Shown here: positions 46,409 to 54,037 of the stretch, one piece after another | How positions within the stretch are numbered: the stretch's first letter is position 1 | Layout of the letters: every line of letters starts with the position of its first letter | Assembly: GCA_015067005.1 (NCBI GenBank) | Contig: SVNH01000001.1 | Span: 242,684-306,683, forward strand | Reading direction: 5' to 3' | DNA from: Ruminococcus flavefaciens | Lineage (GTDB): Bacteria; Bacillota; Clostridia; Oscillospirales; Ruminococcaceae | Length of the DNA stretch: 64,000 nt | Made by a program: the position numbers and the translations under genes | The notes under the pieces: model-generated | What the model was told of the DNA's origin: nothing | The model's input: only the letters and a program-made list of their open reading frames with translations | Databases searched by the model: none

Positions 46409-46719
46409 TATCGCACCTCCCTTGCTATGTCGCAGACGGCTTGAGTGACCGCCTTGTGTTGCTCCAACAGTTCGTCCAGTCGGACTGAGTGCAGCCGTCC
46501 CTCGTGAGCCAGCATTGCTATCTGGTTGAGGTTTCGACCAATGGACTTCTGCTGCTTTGCGACCTCATCAAGTCCGTCTGCCACGACTATCTTTTTGTCA
46601 AGTACAGACCTGAGAATGAAGTCGCTGAGGGACAATTTGTGCCGTTCAGCTTTGTTGTGTATCCGCAGGTACTCGTCATCGGTACAGCGGATAGTGATCG
46701 TTCTGTTCCGTTTTCTCAT
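46408..46719 (-). CDS. MobC-like relaxosome protein
   Basis: 103 residues from the ATG after GAAAGGAGCGTGATACA. The N-terminus is a ribbon-helix-helix type DNA-binding region (MRKRNRTITIRCTDDEYL) and the C-terminal helix has GRNLNQIAMLAHEG, the motif of bacterial mobilization (MobC) proteins. It binds oriT and aids the relaxase. It overlaps the relaxase start by one base. Confidence 0.88.
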   Translation of the reverse strand: MRKRNRTITIRCTDDEYLRIHNKAERHKLSLSDFILRSVLDKKIVVADGLDEVAKQQKSIGRNLNQIAMLAHEGRLHSVRLDELLEQHKAVTQAVCDIAREVR

Positions 46720-46759
46720 TGTATCACGCTCCTTTCTTGTGCGATTTTTGTGAGGGGGC

Positions 46760-46854
46760 TCGGGGTTCGCCCCGACCAGCAAGCGTTCGGCGGACTGCCG
46801 AATGCGATGCTGGCATTTCATACCACCGCTACTGATACCGCTCCGTCAGCGGTA
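46760..46854 (-). promoter_or_regulatory. Hairpin cluster upstream of the MobC-like gene
   Basis: Three successive inverted repeats (46760-46775, 46777-46812 and 46836-46854) lie 40-135 bases before the MobC-like start. They may be the relaxosome protein binding region or part of oriT. The position next to mobC is typical of origins of transfer. Confidence 0.45.
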
Positions 46855-47023
46855 GTTTTTCCCTACGCCAATGCCGCCCACACTCGCTCCACGTTGCGCG
46901 ACAACCGCTTTCATCGCCGCAGGTGGGACACCTGTCCGCTTTGGGTATCGGCGGCTAAAATTGGCGTTTTTGTGTGTGACAGTAACTTCACCGTGACGGT
47001 AACATTTCTGCCGTCACCCTATC

Positions 47024-47070
47024 ACTTGCAGAAGAGAAAATGTGGGAGCAGTATCCTTATTGCAAATTGA
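47024..47070 (+). repeat. 47-base direct repeat, copy 1
   Basis: It starts ACTTGCAGAAGAG, contains AATGTGGGAGCAGTATCC and ends TTGCAAATTGA. It matches copy 2 at 43 of 47 positions, exactly 310 bases away. The pair may be iteron-like, or the trace of a duplication. Confidence 0.8.
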
Positions 47071-47259
47071 GGCAAAATCGGTACGTTTTTGTTGCCCTCT
47101 AATTGTATTATGGTATGATTTTCCAGTTTTGTATAAAATCAGGCAACAATTTTGATTTGTTCAAAACGACAATTTTCAGTTGCGGGACAGCATAATTTCG
47201 AGTGCCATTGCAACTGTAACTGACAGTTTGCGAAGATATATCGGAGTTTGCAAACATCT

Positions 47260-47317
47260 CAGGGACAGCAGGGATGCCATTTTATCACACATCAATATGC
47301 TGCCACTGCTGTCCCTG
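47260..47317. repeat. 12-bp inverted repeat between the direct repeats
   Basis: CAGGGACAGCAG (47260-47271) and CTGCTGTCCCTG (47306-47317) are perfect inverted copies with a 34-base loop. Confidence 0.7.
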
Positions 47318-47333
47318 TCAGTGCGACAATTGT

Positions 47334-47380
47334 ACTTGCAGAGAACAAAATGTGGGAGCAGTATCCTTTTTGCAAATTGA
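47334..47380 (+). repeat. 47-base direct repeat, copy 2
   Basis: It starts ACTTGCAGAGAAC, contains the same AATGTGGGAGCAGTATCC core and ends TTGCAAATTGA; see copy 1 at 47024-47070. Confidence 0.8.
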
Positions 47381-47496
47381 CCTGTTTTTGAGTATGTTTT
47401 TTTGCAATTGCGCAGTACCGTTCCTTTCATTCCGCCTTACGTGACGTGAGAGAAGTATTTCACTGCTCGATGCGCTAAGCCCCTCTAAGCTATCGC

Positions 47497-47533
47497 GGCG
47501 CACTTAACTGCTGTGTATCACTCCTGCGCAGGA
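47497..47533 (-). other. Candidate origin of transfer (nic region)
   Basis: On the minus strand the sequence reads TAAGTGCGCC (47497-47506), the core of known nic sites of RSF1010-like and staphylococcal mobilizable plasmids (TAAGTGCGCCCT). It is preceded by a perfect palindrome TCCTGCGCAGGA (47522-47533). The match is partial beyond the ten-base core, so this is a candidate only. Confidence 0.4.
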
Positions 47534-47675
47534 TATTCAATTTTCAAGTTCCTAATTTGCCCCTCTACTTATAAAGAACTGGGAGAGGCGTTTTGCATAC
47601 CTATTTCACAAAACTTTCACATTGATTTGTAGAGTTGTATAACTGCAAGCGAGGTTGCAGTATTCTTATTGAACA

Positions 47676-47717
47676 AAAAAACAGCGCCTGCAACTGTTTA
47701 TGTTGCGAGCGCTGTTT
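47676..47717 (-). terminator. Terminator of the cargo operon
   Basis: AAACAGCGC...GCGCTGTTT with inner TGCAAC/GTTGC pairs forms a long stem; on the minus strand it is followed by seven T. It lies 98 bases beyond the lipoprotein stop codon. Confidence 0.85.
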
Positions 47718-47814
47718 CACTCTCAATATATATTATGGGAACTTTTTCTCCGTTTGTATAAAATGTGGAGACATTTTTTATTTAGTACTATCCAAATTAT
47801 TGTAGCAATAATGT

Positions 47815-48753
47815 TTACTGAGGATTAGTAATTCGATAACCATCTTGGTTCATAATTGCTTCGGCTTCCTCAACATCACATTTCTTAATTTCTAGTGGAT
47901 ACTCAAATAATGAATCATTTTCCATATATTCCAATACTATTGAATCATCACCCTTCTTCTTTTCTTTAAGATATTCGTGATAGTTCATTCCTTCTCCTGG
48001 ATAATATATGTCAATCATTGTATCGAAACTACCTGTTATTGTTCCATAGTCAATAAATGTTTCGTTAGAAAGAAAATAAAGTGCTGTTTGAGAATCAAAA
48101 TCTATTAACCAATAGCAGCTATACTCTTTTCCTTTCGTTTTATAGGCTACATCATATACTGAAGTACTTGTTGATTCAGTTGTACTTTCTGTTTGAGTTT
48201 CAGCTTTCGTTGTTTCATTTTCAGTCACAATCTCTGTTGAAACTTCACCTGTTTCAATTTGCGTTGTTACTGACGAAGTAATACCGTCTTCACTACTGTT
48301 GAGTTTAACCTTTATGCCGCCACCAATTTTACTGTGACAATCCATATAATACTTTAATGTACAGTCATTTTCTATATCAGCAGTAACTTCTGTATAGAAA
48401 TCTTCTTCGCCATTTCTTTGAAATCTAATAATATGTGAACCTTTAGAAAGAGTGAGATTTAATGTTTCGGTATTTCCATCATTAATAGTAACTAAAGGAG
48501 CACCATTATCGATAATAATATCAACCGGATATGTACCAAAGTATATATTGTCTTCACTTTCAATTATTAATTGAACAGAATATGCTTCTTCGGAGGAAGT
48601 CTGAACATTATCTGTTGTTGAAGCCACAGTTTGACTATTATCAGTTGTTTCCTTTTGTGATTGGTTGCTGCTATTATTGCTTCCACAAGAAACGATGCTA
48701 CTGAATACCAATGATATTGATAGAACAAACACTATGTTTTTATTCTTTGCCAT
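47815..48753 (-). CDS. Cargo lipoprotein of unknown function
   Basis: 312 residues, AT-rich with codon use unlike the ribosomal genes. A lipoprotein signal (LSISLVFSSIVSCGS, Cys near 23) leads to a Ser/Thr/Gln-rich spacer and then a beta-rich domain (about 58-150) with PEGA-like features (YPVDIIIDNGAPLVTINDG; LSKGSHIIRFQRNGEEDFY). A Thr/Glu linker and a C-terminal alpha/beta domain (about 200-312) follow. I do not recognise the C-terminal domain. It is the last gene of the cargo operon and the likely outward-facing component. Confidence 0.65.
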   Translation of the reverse strand: MAKNKNIVFVLSISLVFSSIVSCGSNNSSNQSQKETTDNSQTVASTTDNVQTSSEEAYSVQLIIESEDNIYFGTYPVDIIIDNGAPLVTINDGNTETLNLTLSKGSHIIRFQRNGEEDFYTEVTADIENDCTLKYYMDCHSKIGGGIKVKLNSSEDGITSSVTTQIETGEVSTEIVTENETTKAETQTESTTESTSTSVYDVAYKTKGKEYSCYWLIDFDSQTALYFLSNETFIDYGTITGSFDTMIDIYYPGEGMNYHEYLKEKKKGDDSIVLEYMENDSLFEYPLEIKKCDVEEAEAIMNQDGYRITNPQ

Positions 48754-48823
48754 TTGATTTCATCCCTTTCTAAACAATATATAGCATAAATGTGATGTTA
48801 AGAATAATTCATTTATTGATCTT

Positions 48824-50191
48824 TCAAATATGTGGGATTGGAGGTGGAACAGAACCGTTAAACAATGATGCTAACTCCTGAACATTTTCAGCTTTGATCC
48901 AATCTGCAAATCCTTGTTTCCAAATCAAACTTTCTTTAGTTAGCTGTCCTGTTGATACTAAACGAGTCAGATCATTTATATTATATGGACCATTGGTCTG
49001 ATCATTAATAACAACATGGTATAATACTTCTGATGGTGGCGGAGGAGGAAATGCTGATGGTTGCTGCGGATCGTTTACTCCGTTCATCATTCCGTTCATT
49101 ATGTTAGCCATATTCTGACCAATTGCACTGCCCATTGCCATTCCGGTCATCATTGCAGCAGGATTCATACCTCCGCCTCCGGTCATTTCAGTTGCACCAT
49201 TGGTTCCCATATTGCCAAGTGCTTCTGCACCAGCAATTCCAACAGCTGCTTGCTGTTCCAGTTGGTATGCAGCAAAATGTGTAGACTGAGTTTGTTTGTG
49301 TTGAGCATACTGCGCTTCTTCGCGTTGTATACGCATTGTTTCTTTCAAGTTTTCTGCGTTGATTTGTTGTATATCTCTAAGATTCTTGATATTTACCTCT
49401 GTTTGAGCTAAAGTAGTTGCTGTAGCGACATCCTGAGTAACTCTCTTGAGTTGTATGTAGCCATTGCTGGTTTTATCAATATCAATAGCATTTATATCAA
49501 CTGCAACAACATTAACGCCAAAATCTTTCTCTAATCTTGGCTTGATATCGTTTGTAATAAGATCGTTTATAAGAGAAATCTTTCTTTCAATCTGTACCAC
49601 AGGAATGCTATGTTCTTCAGGAACATTAGTAACAACAGCTTTAACATAACGAACTACGGCATCTCTGATTTGATTTTGGAATGCTGTTAAATCAAAATTG
49701 ATTAACCTATGAAGTTTTATAAAATCCATATAATCAGTAATGTTAAATGTAATCGTTCCTCTAACTGCTGTAGGTACTCCAAAGTCAAGAAAACGCGGAT
49801 CATACAAATCAAAATAAGGGACTCCAAATGGAACCTGTATGATTTTTGCAAGATTAATGAAATAGACCTCGGCTTGGAACGGTGAATTACCGTCATATAA
49901 AAGTCCAAGAATACGCGCAAGCACAGGAAGATTCTTTGTCTTAATTGTGCCATCGTATGGACCTGCTATATAGTCCTGTAATATGCCATTGGGTTGATTG
50001 TATACGAATACAGCCACTTCACCTTCTTTAACTCGCAATGATGAACCCCAACGTATTGCGTTTTCTTTGGTATTGCTACCTTGTATTGATCCGGATGGAT
50101 GCCATTTCCAAATTAGATATGATGGTTCATCGCAGCGAATAACATCCATTATTCCACCGATGTGATCGGTCTTTTTACTGAATATTGCCAT
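48824..50191 (-). CDS. SPFH/flotillin-like protein with C-terminal GYF_2 domain
   Basis: 455 residues after TAGGAGGTTAGAT. The SPFH (virion-core-like) domain spans about 20-230 (EPSYLIWKWHPSGSIQGSNT; SLRVKEGEVAVFVYNQPNG) and a coiled coil about 230-310. A Gly/Met/Asn-rich hydrophobic stretch and a proline run (FPPPPPSE) precede a GYF_2 domain (about 393-445; GPYNINDLTRLVSTGQLTKE, IWKQGFADW). No TM segment is visible. It resembles B. subtilis YdjI, which a zinc-ribbon membrane partner recruits to the membrane. GYF_2 domains bind proline-rich partners. It lies 15 bases downstream of the zinc-ribbon gene. Confidence 0.85.
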   Translation of the reverse strand: MAIFSKKTDHIGGIMDVIRCDEPSYLIWKWHPSGSIQGSNTKENAIRWGSSLRVKEGEVAVFVYNQPNGILQDYIAGPYDGTIKTKNLPVLARILGLLYDGNSPFQAEVYFINLAKIIQVPFGVPYFDLYDPRFLDFGVPTAVRGTITFNITDYMDFIKLHRLINFDLTAFQNQIRDAVVRYVKAVVTNVPEEHSIPVVQIERKISLINDLITNDIKPRLEKDFGVNVVAVDINAIDIDKTSNGYIQLKRVTQDVATATTLAQTEVNIKNLRDIQQINAENLKETMRIQREEAQYAQHKQTQSTHFAAYQLEQQAAVGIAGAEALGNMGTNGATEMTGGGGMNPAAMMTGMAMGSAIGQNMANIMNGMMNGVNDPQQPSAFPPPPPSEVLYHVVINDQTNGPYNINDLTRLVSTGQLTKESLIWKQGFADWIKAENVQELASLFNGSVPPPIPHI

Positions 50192-50206
50192 ATCTAACCT
50201 CCTAAG

Positions 50207-51271
50207 CTAATTATTTTTGCTTACATATACTTTCATTTTTTGATCGTTGTAGTGTATTATGAGATAATACCCATTTTCGTTTTTGGCTTCGTAGAATGTT
50301 TCGCCTTCTTTAACTTCTTCATCAAAACCTTTTTTATCACACTCATCTTTATATGACTCAAAATCATACGATGTGATTTTATCATATTCTATAACCAGAT
50401 TATCTGGGGTATTAGTAATAATCTTACCGCCTTTATTAAGTGGAGGAAGAGTTCTGGCTATTCCTGTTTCAGGAAGCTCCAACGTAGTTGTCTTGTGGAA
50501 TTCAACGAAGCATATAAATGCTGTGATAGCAACTATGACAACGATAACTCCGACTAAAGCCCGCTTTTTCAAACTGGTATTTAACTTGTTTTTAGATTCA
50601 ACAATAGATTTGTGAGCTTCTTCCGCAATCTCATCACCTTTAAAGAGTGTTAACGCCTTGGCGTATAATTGCTCCCCCTTCGAAGACCATAAATGAGACC
50701 AGTAAGCGCTTTGCCTGTTTATCGGGCCAGAAGAAATAGCTGACATTTTTGATTTTATAAACAATAATGCTTCTAATATAGATTCTCTATCATTTGGGAA
50801 TGGGAAGTTTTCTATAAGAGACGCTTTTATTTGTTCATCTGAAGATAAATTTGGCACTTTATTATATATAATAAATGGCATGCAAAGATAGATTACTAAA
50901 GGAAGACATAAAGTGAAAATATTCAATATTACCCACCAAATTTTTTTCTTTGAACTCCAAGAAGCCCACCCTTCCTTTGTTATGTTTGGGTTGCTCATAA
51001 TACGATAATCACATTCATTAATGTTTTGGATAAAACGTTCAAGAGTAGCTGAAGTTTTGGTAGAACGCAATTCTACGCGACATGTTGGACAGATAGCAGT
51101 AAAGCTTGATATAGTCTCGCCACAATTAGGACATTTAAATATATTGCCAGCCCACTCTTGCTTTCGCTGAGAAGGTTCTTCAACTTCTGGATTAATTACT
51201 TTTGCACCACACATGAAACAAAAAGTTGCTTTATCAGATACTCTATTTCCACATTTATAGCAAAATGGCAT
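50207..51271 (-). CDS. Double zinc-ribbon membrane protein
   Basis: 354 residues from the ATG after GAGGTGGTTAAT. Two N-terminal zinc ribbons (C4xxC7...C18xxC21 and C47xxC50...C61xxC64) are followed by a hydrophobic stretch at about 112-138 (LNIFTLCLPLVIYLCMPFII), a soluble region, a second TM segment near 238-256 (ALVGVIVVIVAITAFICFVE) and a C-terminal domain of about 95 residues. Zinc-ribbon membrane proteins of this kind pair with SPFH proteins in other Firmicutes. It is the first gene of the cargo operon. Confidence 0.78.
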   Translation of the reverse strand: MPFCYKCGNRVSDKATFCFMCGAKVINPEVEEPSQRKQEWAGNIFKCPNCGETISSFTAICPTCRVELRSTKTSATLERFIQNINECDYRIMSNPNITKEGWASWSSKKKIWWVILNIFTLCLPLVIYLCMPFIIYNKVPNLSSDEQIKASLIENFPFPNDRESILEALLFIKSKMSAISSGPINRQSAYWSHLWSSKGEQLYAKALTLFKGDEIAEEAHKSIVESKNKLNTSLKKRALVGVIVVIVAITAFICFVEFHKTTTLELPETGIARTLPPLNKGGKIITNTPDNLVIEYDKITSYDFESYKDECDKKGFDEEVKEGETFYEAKNENGYYLIIHYNDQKMKVYVSKNN

Positions 51272-51339
51272 ATTAACCACCTCGTTTTAACTAACAGTAA
51301 TACACATTACCGTAAAAAATTGTGTATCTTATATATAAT

Positions 51340-51368
51340 ATTATAAAACATAGAACGTGCATTGTCAA
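51340..51368 (-). promoter_or_regulatory. Promoter of the cargo operon
   Basis: On the minus strand: TTGACA, 17 bases, TATAAT, both boxes perfect, about 70 bases before the zinc-ribbon gene. Confidence 0.9.
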
Positions 51369-51470
51369 CGCATATTTTGTAAATTTTTATTCTATTATTA
51401 AATTAAACATTAAAAACCAAGCTTTTTTGAAACGTAAAATCACAAGTTGAATAAAAAATATATAACAAAT

Positions 51471-51499
51471 AAAGCGATACAATTCAAATGCATCGCTTT
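51471..51499 (-). terminator. Hairpin near the right end of the element
   Basis: AAAGCGAT-N13-ATCGCTTT lies just inside the element, downstream of prfB. It could replace the prfB terminator that the insertion split. Only a weak T-rich tail follows. Confidence 0.5.
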
Positions 51500-51543
51500 A
51501 TGTTCCTATTCGATTTGGTTGTTCAATTGTTCCGCTAAGAGCA

Positions 51544-51554
51544 GCGCACTATTG
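51544..51554 (+). repeat. attR-like end repeat of the element
   Basis: GCGCACTATTG, identical to 42953-42963, is followed by TGCGCCCC, the other arm of the split hairpin, then the prfB side. Confidence 0.75.
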
Positions 51555-51594
51555 TGCGCCCCTTAAATTATACTCAAATGGCAGTGCTCCCGGC

Positions 51595-52716
51595 TCACGA
51601 ATTATTAAGTGTGCCGTGTGAGAGCGATTTCAGGTAGGCGTTGATGAAGCCGTCGATGTCGCCGTCCATAACAGCCTGAATGTTGCCGTTTTCAAAGCCT
51701 GTACGGGTGTCCTTTACGAGGGTGTATGGCATAAATACATATGAACGTATCTGTGAGCCCCATGCTATCTGGTTCTGAACGCCCTTGATGTCCTCGATCT
51801 TTTCGAGGTGTTCGCGCTCCTTGATCTCAATGAGTTTGGAGCGGAGCATTTTCATAGCATAGTCCTTGTTCTGATACTGGCTTCGCTGTGTCTGACAGGA
51901 TACAACGATACCTGTCGGCTTGTGTATAAGACGTACAGCAGAGCTGGTCTTGTTGACCTTCTGACCGCCTGCACCGCTTGAACGGTAAACTTCCATTTCG
52001 ATGTCCTCAGGACGGATATCTACCTCGATAGAGTCGTCAAGCTCAGGCATAACTTCGAGAGCAGCAAATGAAGTGTGACGGCGTCCCTGTGCATCGAAAG
52101 GTGATACGCGGACAAGTCTGTGAACGCCTGATTCGGATTTCATATAGCCGTAGGCATTTTCGCCTTCGATAAGGATAGAAGCTGACTTCATACCTGCTTC
52201 ATCGCCATCGAGGTAATCGAGCAGCTCGACCTTGAATTCGTGGCGCTCAGCCCAGCGGTTGTACATACGATAGAGCATTTCAGCCCAGTCCTGAGCCTCA
52301 GTACCGCCTGCGCCGGCGTGGAATGTAAGGATAGCATTAGAACTGTCGTATTCGCCGTTGAGGAGAGTAGCGAGTTTTTCGTCTTCGAGTTTCTGCTTGA
52401 AGGTTTCAGCCTCTTCCTTGATCTCATCAACGGAACTGTCGTCATCCTCTTCGATAGAGAGCTCGATAAGGGTTATGAGGTCTTCGAGCGAATTGTTGAG
52501 AGCGTTGTATTTCTCGATCTTTCTCTCAAGAGATTTCTGCTCCTTGAGAACAGCCTGAGAGTTTTCGAGGTCATCCCAGAAGCCTTCTTTAGCGGTTTCC
52601 GCGCCGAGTTCTTCAACTCTTTCCTTAGCGGCTTTTATATTCAGAACGTCTGCGAGTTCGGTCATTTCCTTGCGGTAGCCGATCATTTCGACTTTCAGTT
52701 CATCGAGTATAATCAT
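51595..52716 (-). CDS. prfB: Peptide chain release factor 2
   Basis: 373 residues from the ATG after AAAGGATCTGAAAAT. It has the stop-codon recognition motif SPF (VRVSPFDAQGRRHTSF) and the GGQ loop (RSSGAGGQKVNKTSSAVR). It reads UGA and UAA. The N-terminal reading frame is continuous, with no in-frame UGA, so the +1 programmed frameshift common in prfB genes is absent. The mobile element has inserted in its terminator. Confidence 0.96.
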   Translation of the reverse strand: MIILDELKVEMIGYRKEMTELADVLNIKAAKERVEELGAETAKEGFWDDLENSQAVLKEQKSLERKIEKYNALNNSLEDLITLIELSIEEDDDSSVDEIKEEAETFKQKLEDEKLATLLNGEYDSSNAILTFHAGAGGTEAQDWAEMLYRMYNRWAERHEFKVELLDYLDGDEAGMKSASILIEGENAYGYMKSESGVHRLVRVSPFDAQGRRHTSFAALEVMPELDDSIEVDIRPEDIEMEVYRSSGAGGQKVNKTSSAVRLIHKPTGIVVSCQTQRSQYQNKDYAMKMLRSKLIEIKEREHLEKIEDIKGVQNQIAWGSQIRSYVFMPYTLVKDTRTGFENGNIQAVMDGDIDGFINAYLKSLSHGTLNNS

Positions 52717-52910
52717 ATTTTCAGATCCTTTCGTAGATACATACACATATATTCTACCACATTTTTTGCCTGACTGCAAGCCTTTTTACGAAAAATTCCG
52801 CTGCGCCGGATATTTTCTGGGGATTTCTGTTGATTATCTTCAGTTTGTTCACTCTTGGAGCGCAATATTTTACGTAAGCGTAAAAAATTATGAAAAGAGG
52901 TAAATTTCTC

Positions 52911-52939
52911 TTGCATTATACGAAGAATTGTAGTATTAT
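52911..52939 (+). promoter_or_regulatory. Promoter of the glycosyltransferase gene
   Basis: TTGCAT, 17 bases, TATTAT, about 70 bases before the start. A small hairpin TTTTACG-TAAG-CGTAAAA (52868-52886) lies upstream. Confidence 0.6.
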
Positions 52940-53008
52940 TAATAGTGTATTGGTAGACGGGAGAAGTATTTCTGTTCGTCTAAACTAACAATGTATTGGA
53001 GGAATAGT

Positions 53009-54016
53009 GTGAAACTCGTTTCAGTGGTTGTGCCGTGCTATAATGAGCAGGAGGTTCTCCCGATGTTCTACGAGGAGATCACCAAAGTCACAGGACAGAT
53101 GATGCGTGATTTTCCGGAACTCACTTTTGAGTACCTTTTCATAAACGACGGTTCAAAGGATACTACACTTGAGATACTTCGTTCTCTCGCCCTGAAGGAC
53201 GAAAGAGTAAGATATATTTCGTTTTCAAGAAACTTCGGCAAGGAATCAGGTATGTATGCCGGGCTTGAGAATGCAAAGGGCGACTATGTAGTTGTAATGG
53301 ACGCCGATCTTCAGCATCCGCCGGCATTTCTTCCGGAAATGTACAGCTATGTCAGAGACGGTGAATACGACTGCGCTACAACACGCCGCGTCAGCCGTAA
53401 GGGCGAATCAAAGGTGCGTTCATGGTTTGCAAGGAAATTCTACAAGATCATGAACAAGATCTCTCAGACAGAGATCGTCGACGGCGCTCAGGATTTCAGA
53501 TTCATGAGTCGTCAGATGGTCGATGCGATACTTGATATGTCTGAGTATAACCGTTTCTCAAAGGGAATCTTCAGCTGGGTAGGCTTCAATACGAAGTATA
53601 TCGAGTATGAGAACGTTGAGCGTCCTGCCGGAACATCCTCATGGTCTTTCTGGGGACTTTTCAAGTATTCACTTGAAGGCATCATGGCGTTCTCGACTGC
53701 TCCGCTCGCAATTTCTTCGCTTCTCGGTATCATAAGCTGTATAACGGCTTTTATACTCATGATAATCACGGTCATCAAGACCATAGCCTTTGGCGAGGAT
53801 GTTGCTGGTTATCCTACAACTATCTGCGTCATCTTCCTTCTGAGCGGTCTTCAGCTTTTCTGCACCGGTATTCTCGGACAGTATCTCTCGAAAACTTACC
53901 TTGAAACAAAGAACCGTCCTATCTATATCTCAAAGGAAACTGCTGAAAGCTACCGCGAAAAGCAGAAGGAACGCTCTTCGGAAAGCTCCGGTGAAAATGC
54001 TTCTTCCGAAAAATAA
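53009..54016 (+). CDS. Family 2 glycosyltransferase with two C-terminal TM segments
   Basis: 335 residues from a GTG six bases after TTGGAGG. The GT-A domain is at about 1-230 (SVVVPCYNEQEVLPMFYEEI; catalytic DAD in VVMDADLQHPPAF). Two TM segments follow (about 230-262 and 270-300) and then a charged tail. It resembles dolichol/undecaprenyl-phosphate sugar transferases (GtrB/YkcC type) that load a sugar on a lipid carrier. It is probably co-transcribed with the next gene, 21 bases away. Confidence 0.9.
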   Translation: MKLVSVVVPCYNEQEVLPMFYEEITKVTGQMMRDFPELTFEYLFINDGSKDTTLEILRSLALKDERVRYISFSRNFGKESGMYAGLENAKGDYVVVMDADLQHPPAFLPEMYSYVRDGEYDCATTRRVSRKGESKVRSWFARKFYKIMNKISQTEIVDGAQDFRFMSRQMVDAILDMSEYNRFSKGIFSWVGFNTKYIEYENVERPAGTSSWSFWGLFKYSLEGIMAFSTAPLAISSLLGIISCITAFILMIITVIKTIAFGEDVAGYPTTICVIFLLSGLQLFCTGILGQYLSKTYLETKNRPIYISKETAESYREKQKERSSESSGENASSEK

Positions 54017-54037
54017 TCTACCGGAGGTGCTTCTGCC

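Larger units (their letters stand above)
46720..47814. other. 1.1-kb non-coding region with oriT-like and repeat structures
   Basis: I find no credible gene here; the open frames lack ribosome sites. It holds three hairpins just upstream of the MobC-like gene: TCGGGG-TTCG-CCCCGA (46760-46775), an imperfect CAGC...GCTG stem (46777-46812) and TACCGCT/AGCGGTA (46836-46854). It also holds two 47-base direct repeats, an inverted repeat CAGGGACAGCAG/CTGCTGTCCCTG (47260-47317), a relaxase-nic-like sequence near 47497 and the cargo operon terminator. Confidence 0.7.
42953..51554. mobile_element. Integrated mobilizable element with serine recombinase and SPFH cargo operon
   Basis: An 8.6-kb insertion bounded by the direct repeat GCGCACTATTG (42953-42963 and 51544-51554). 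Joining left-flank GGGGCGCAC-TATT to right-flank GTGCGCCCC regenerates a perfect 9-bp hairpin with a T5 run in the prfB direction, evidently the original prfB terminator. Contents, all on the minus strand: large serine recombinase, TnpW-like protein, MobB-like gene nested in a relaxase gene, MobC-like gene, oriT-like region, then the cargo lipoprotein, SPFH-GYF protein and zinc-ribbon protein. It lacks conjugation genes, so it would need a helper element. Confidence 0.85.
51281..51594. other. Right end of the element and prfB downstream region
   Basis: No gene is visible in these 314 bases. They hold the cargo promoter, an ATACACA/TGTGTAT inverted repeat in its leader (51300-51327), a hairpin AAAGCGAT/ATCGCTTT (51471-51499) and the attR-like repeat. 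Confidence 0.75.

Noticed and set aside
46489..47070. 193-codon plus-strand frame over the MobC-like gene and oriT region
   Set aside because: No ribosome site, opposite to a recognised gene and running through several hairpins.
47024..47380. CRISPR-like repeats in the element
   Set aside because: Only two copies, 310 bases apart, without regular spacers or cas genes.
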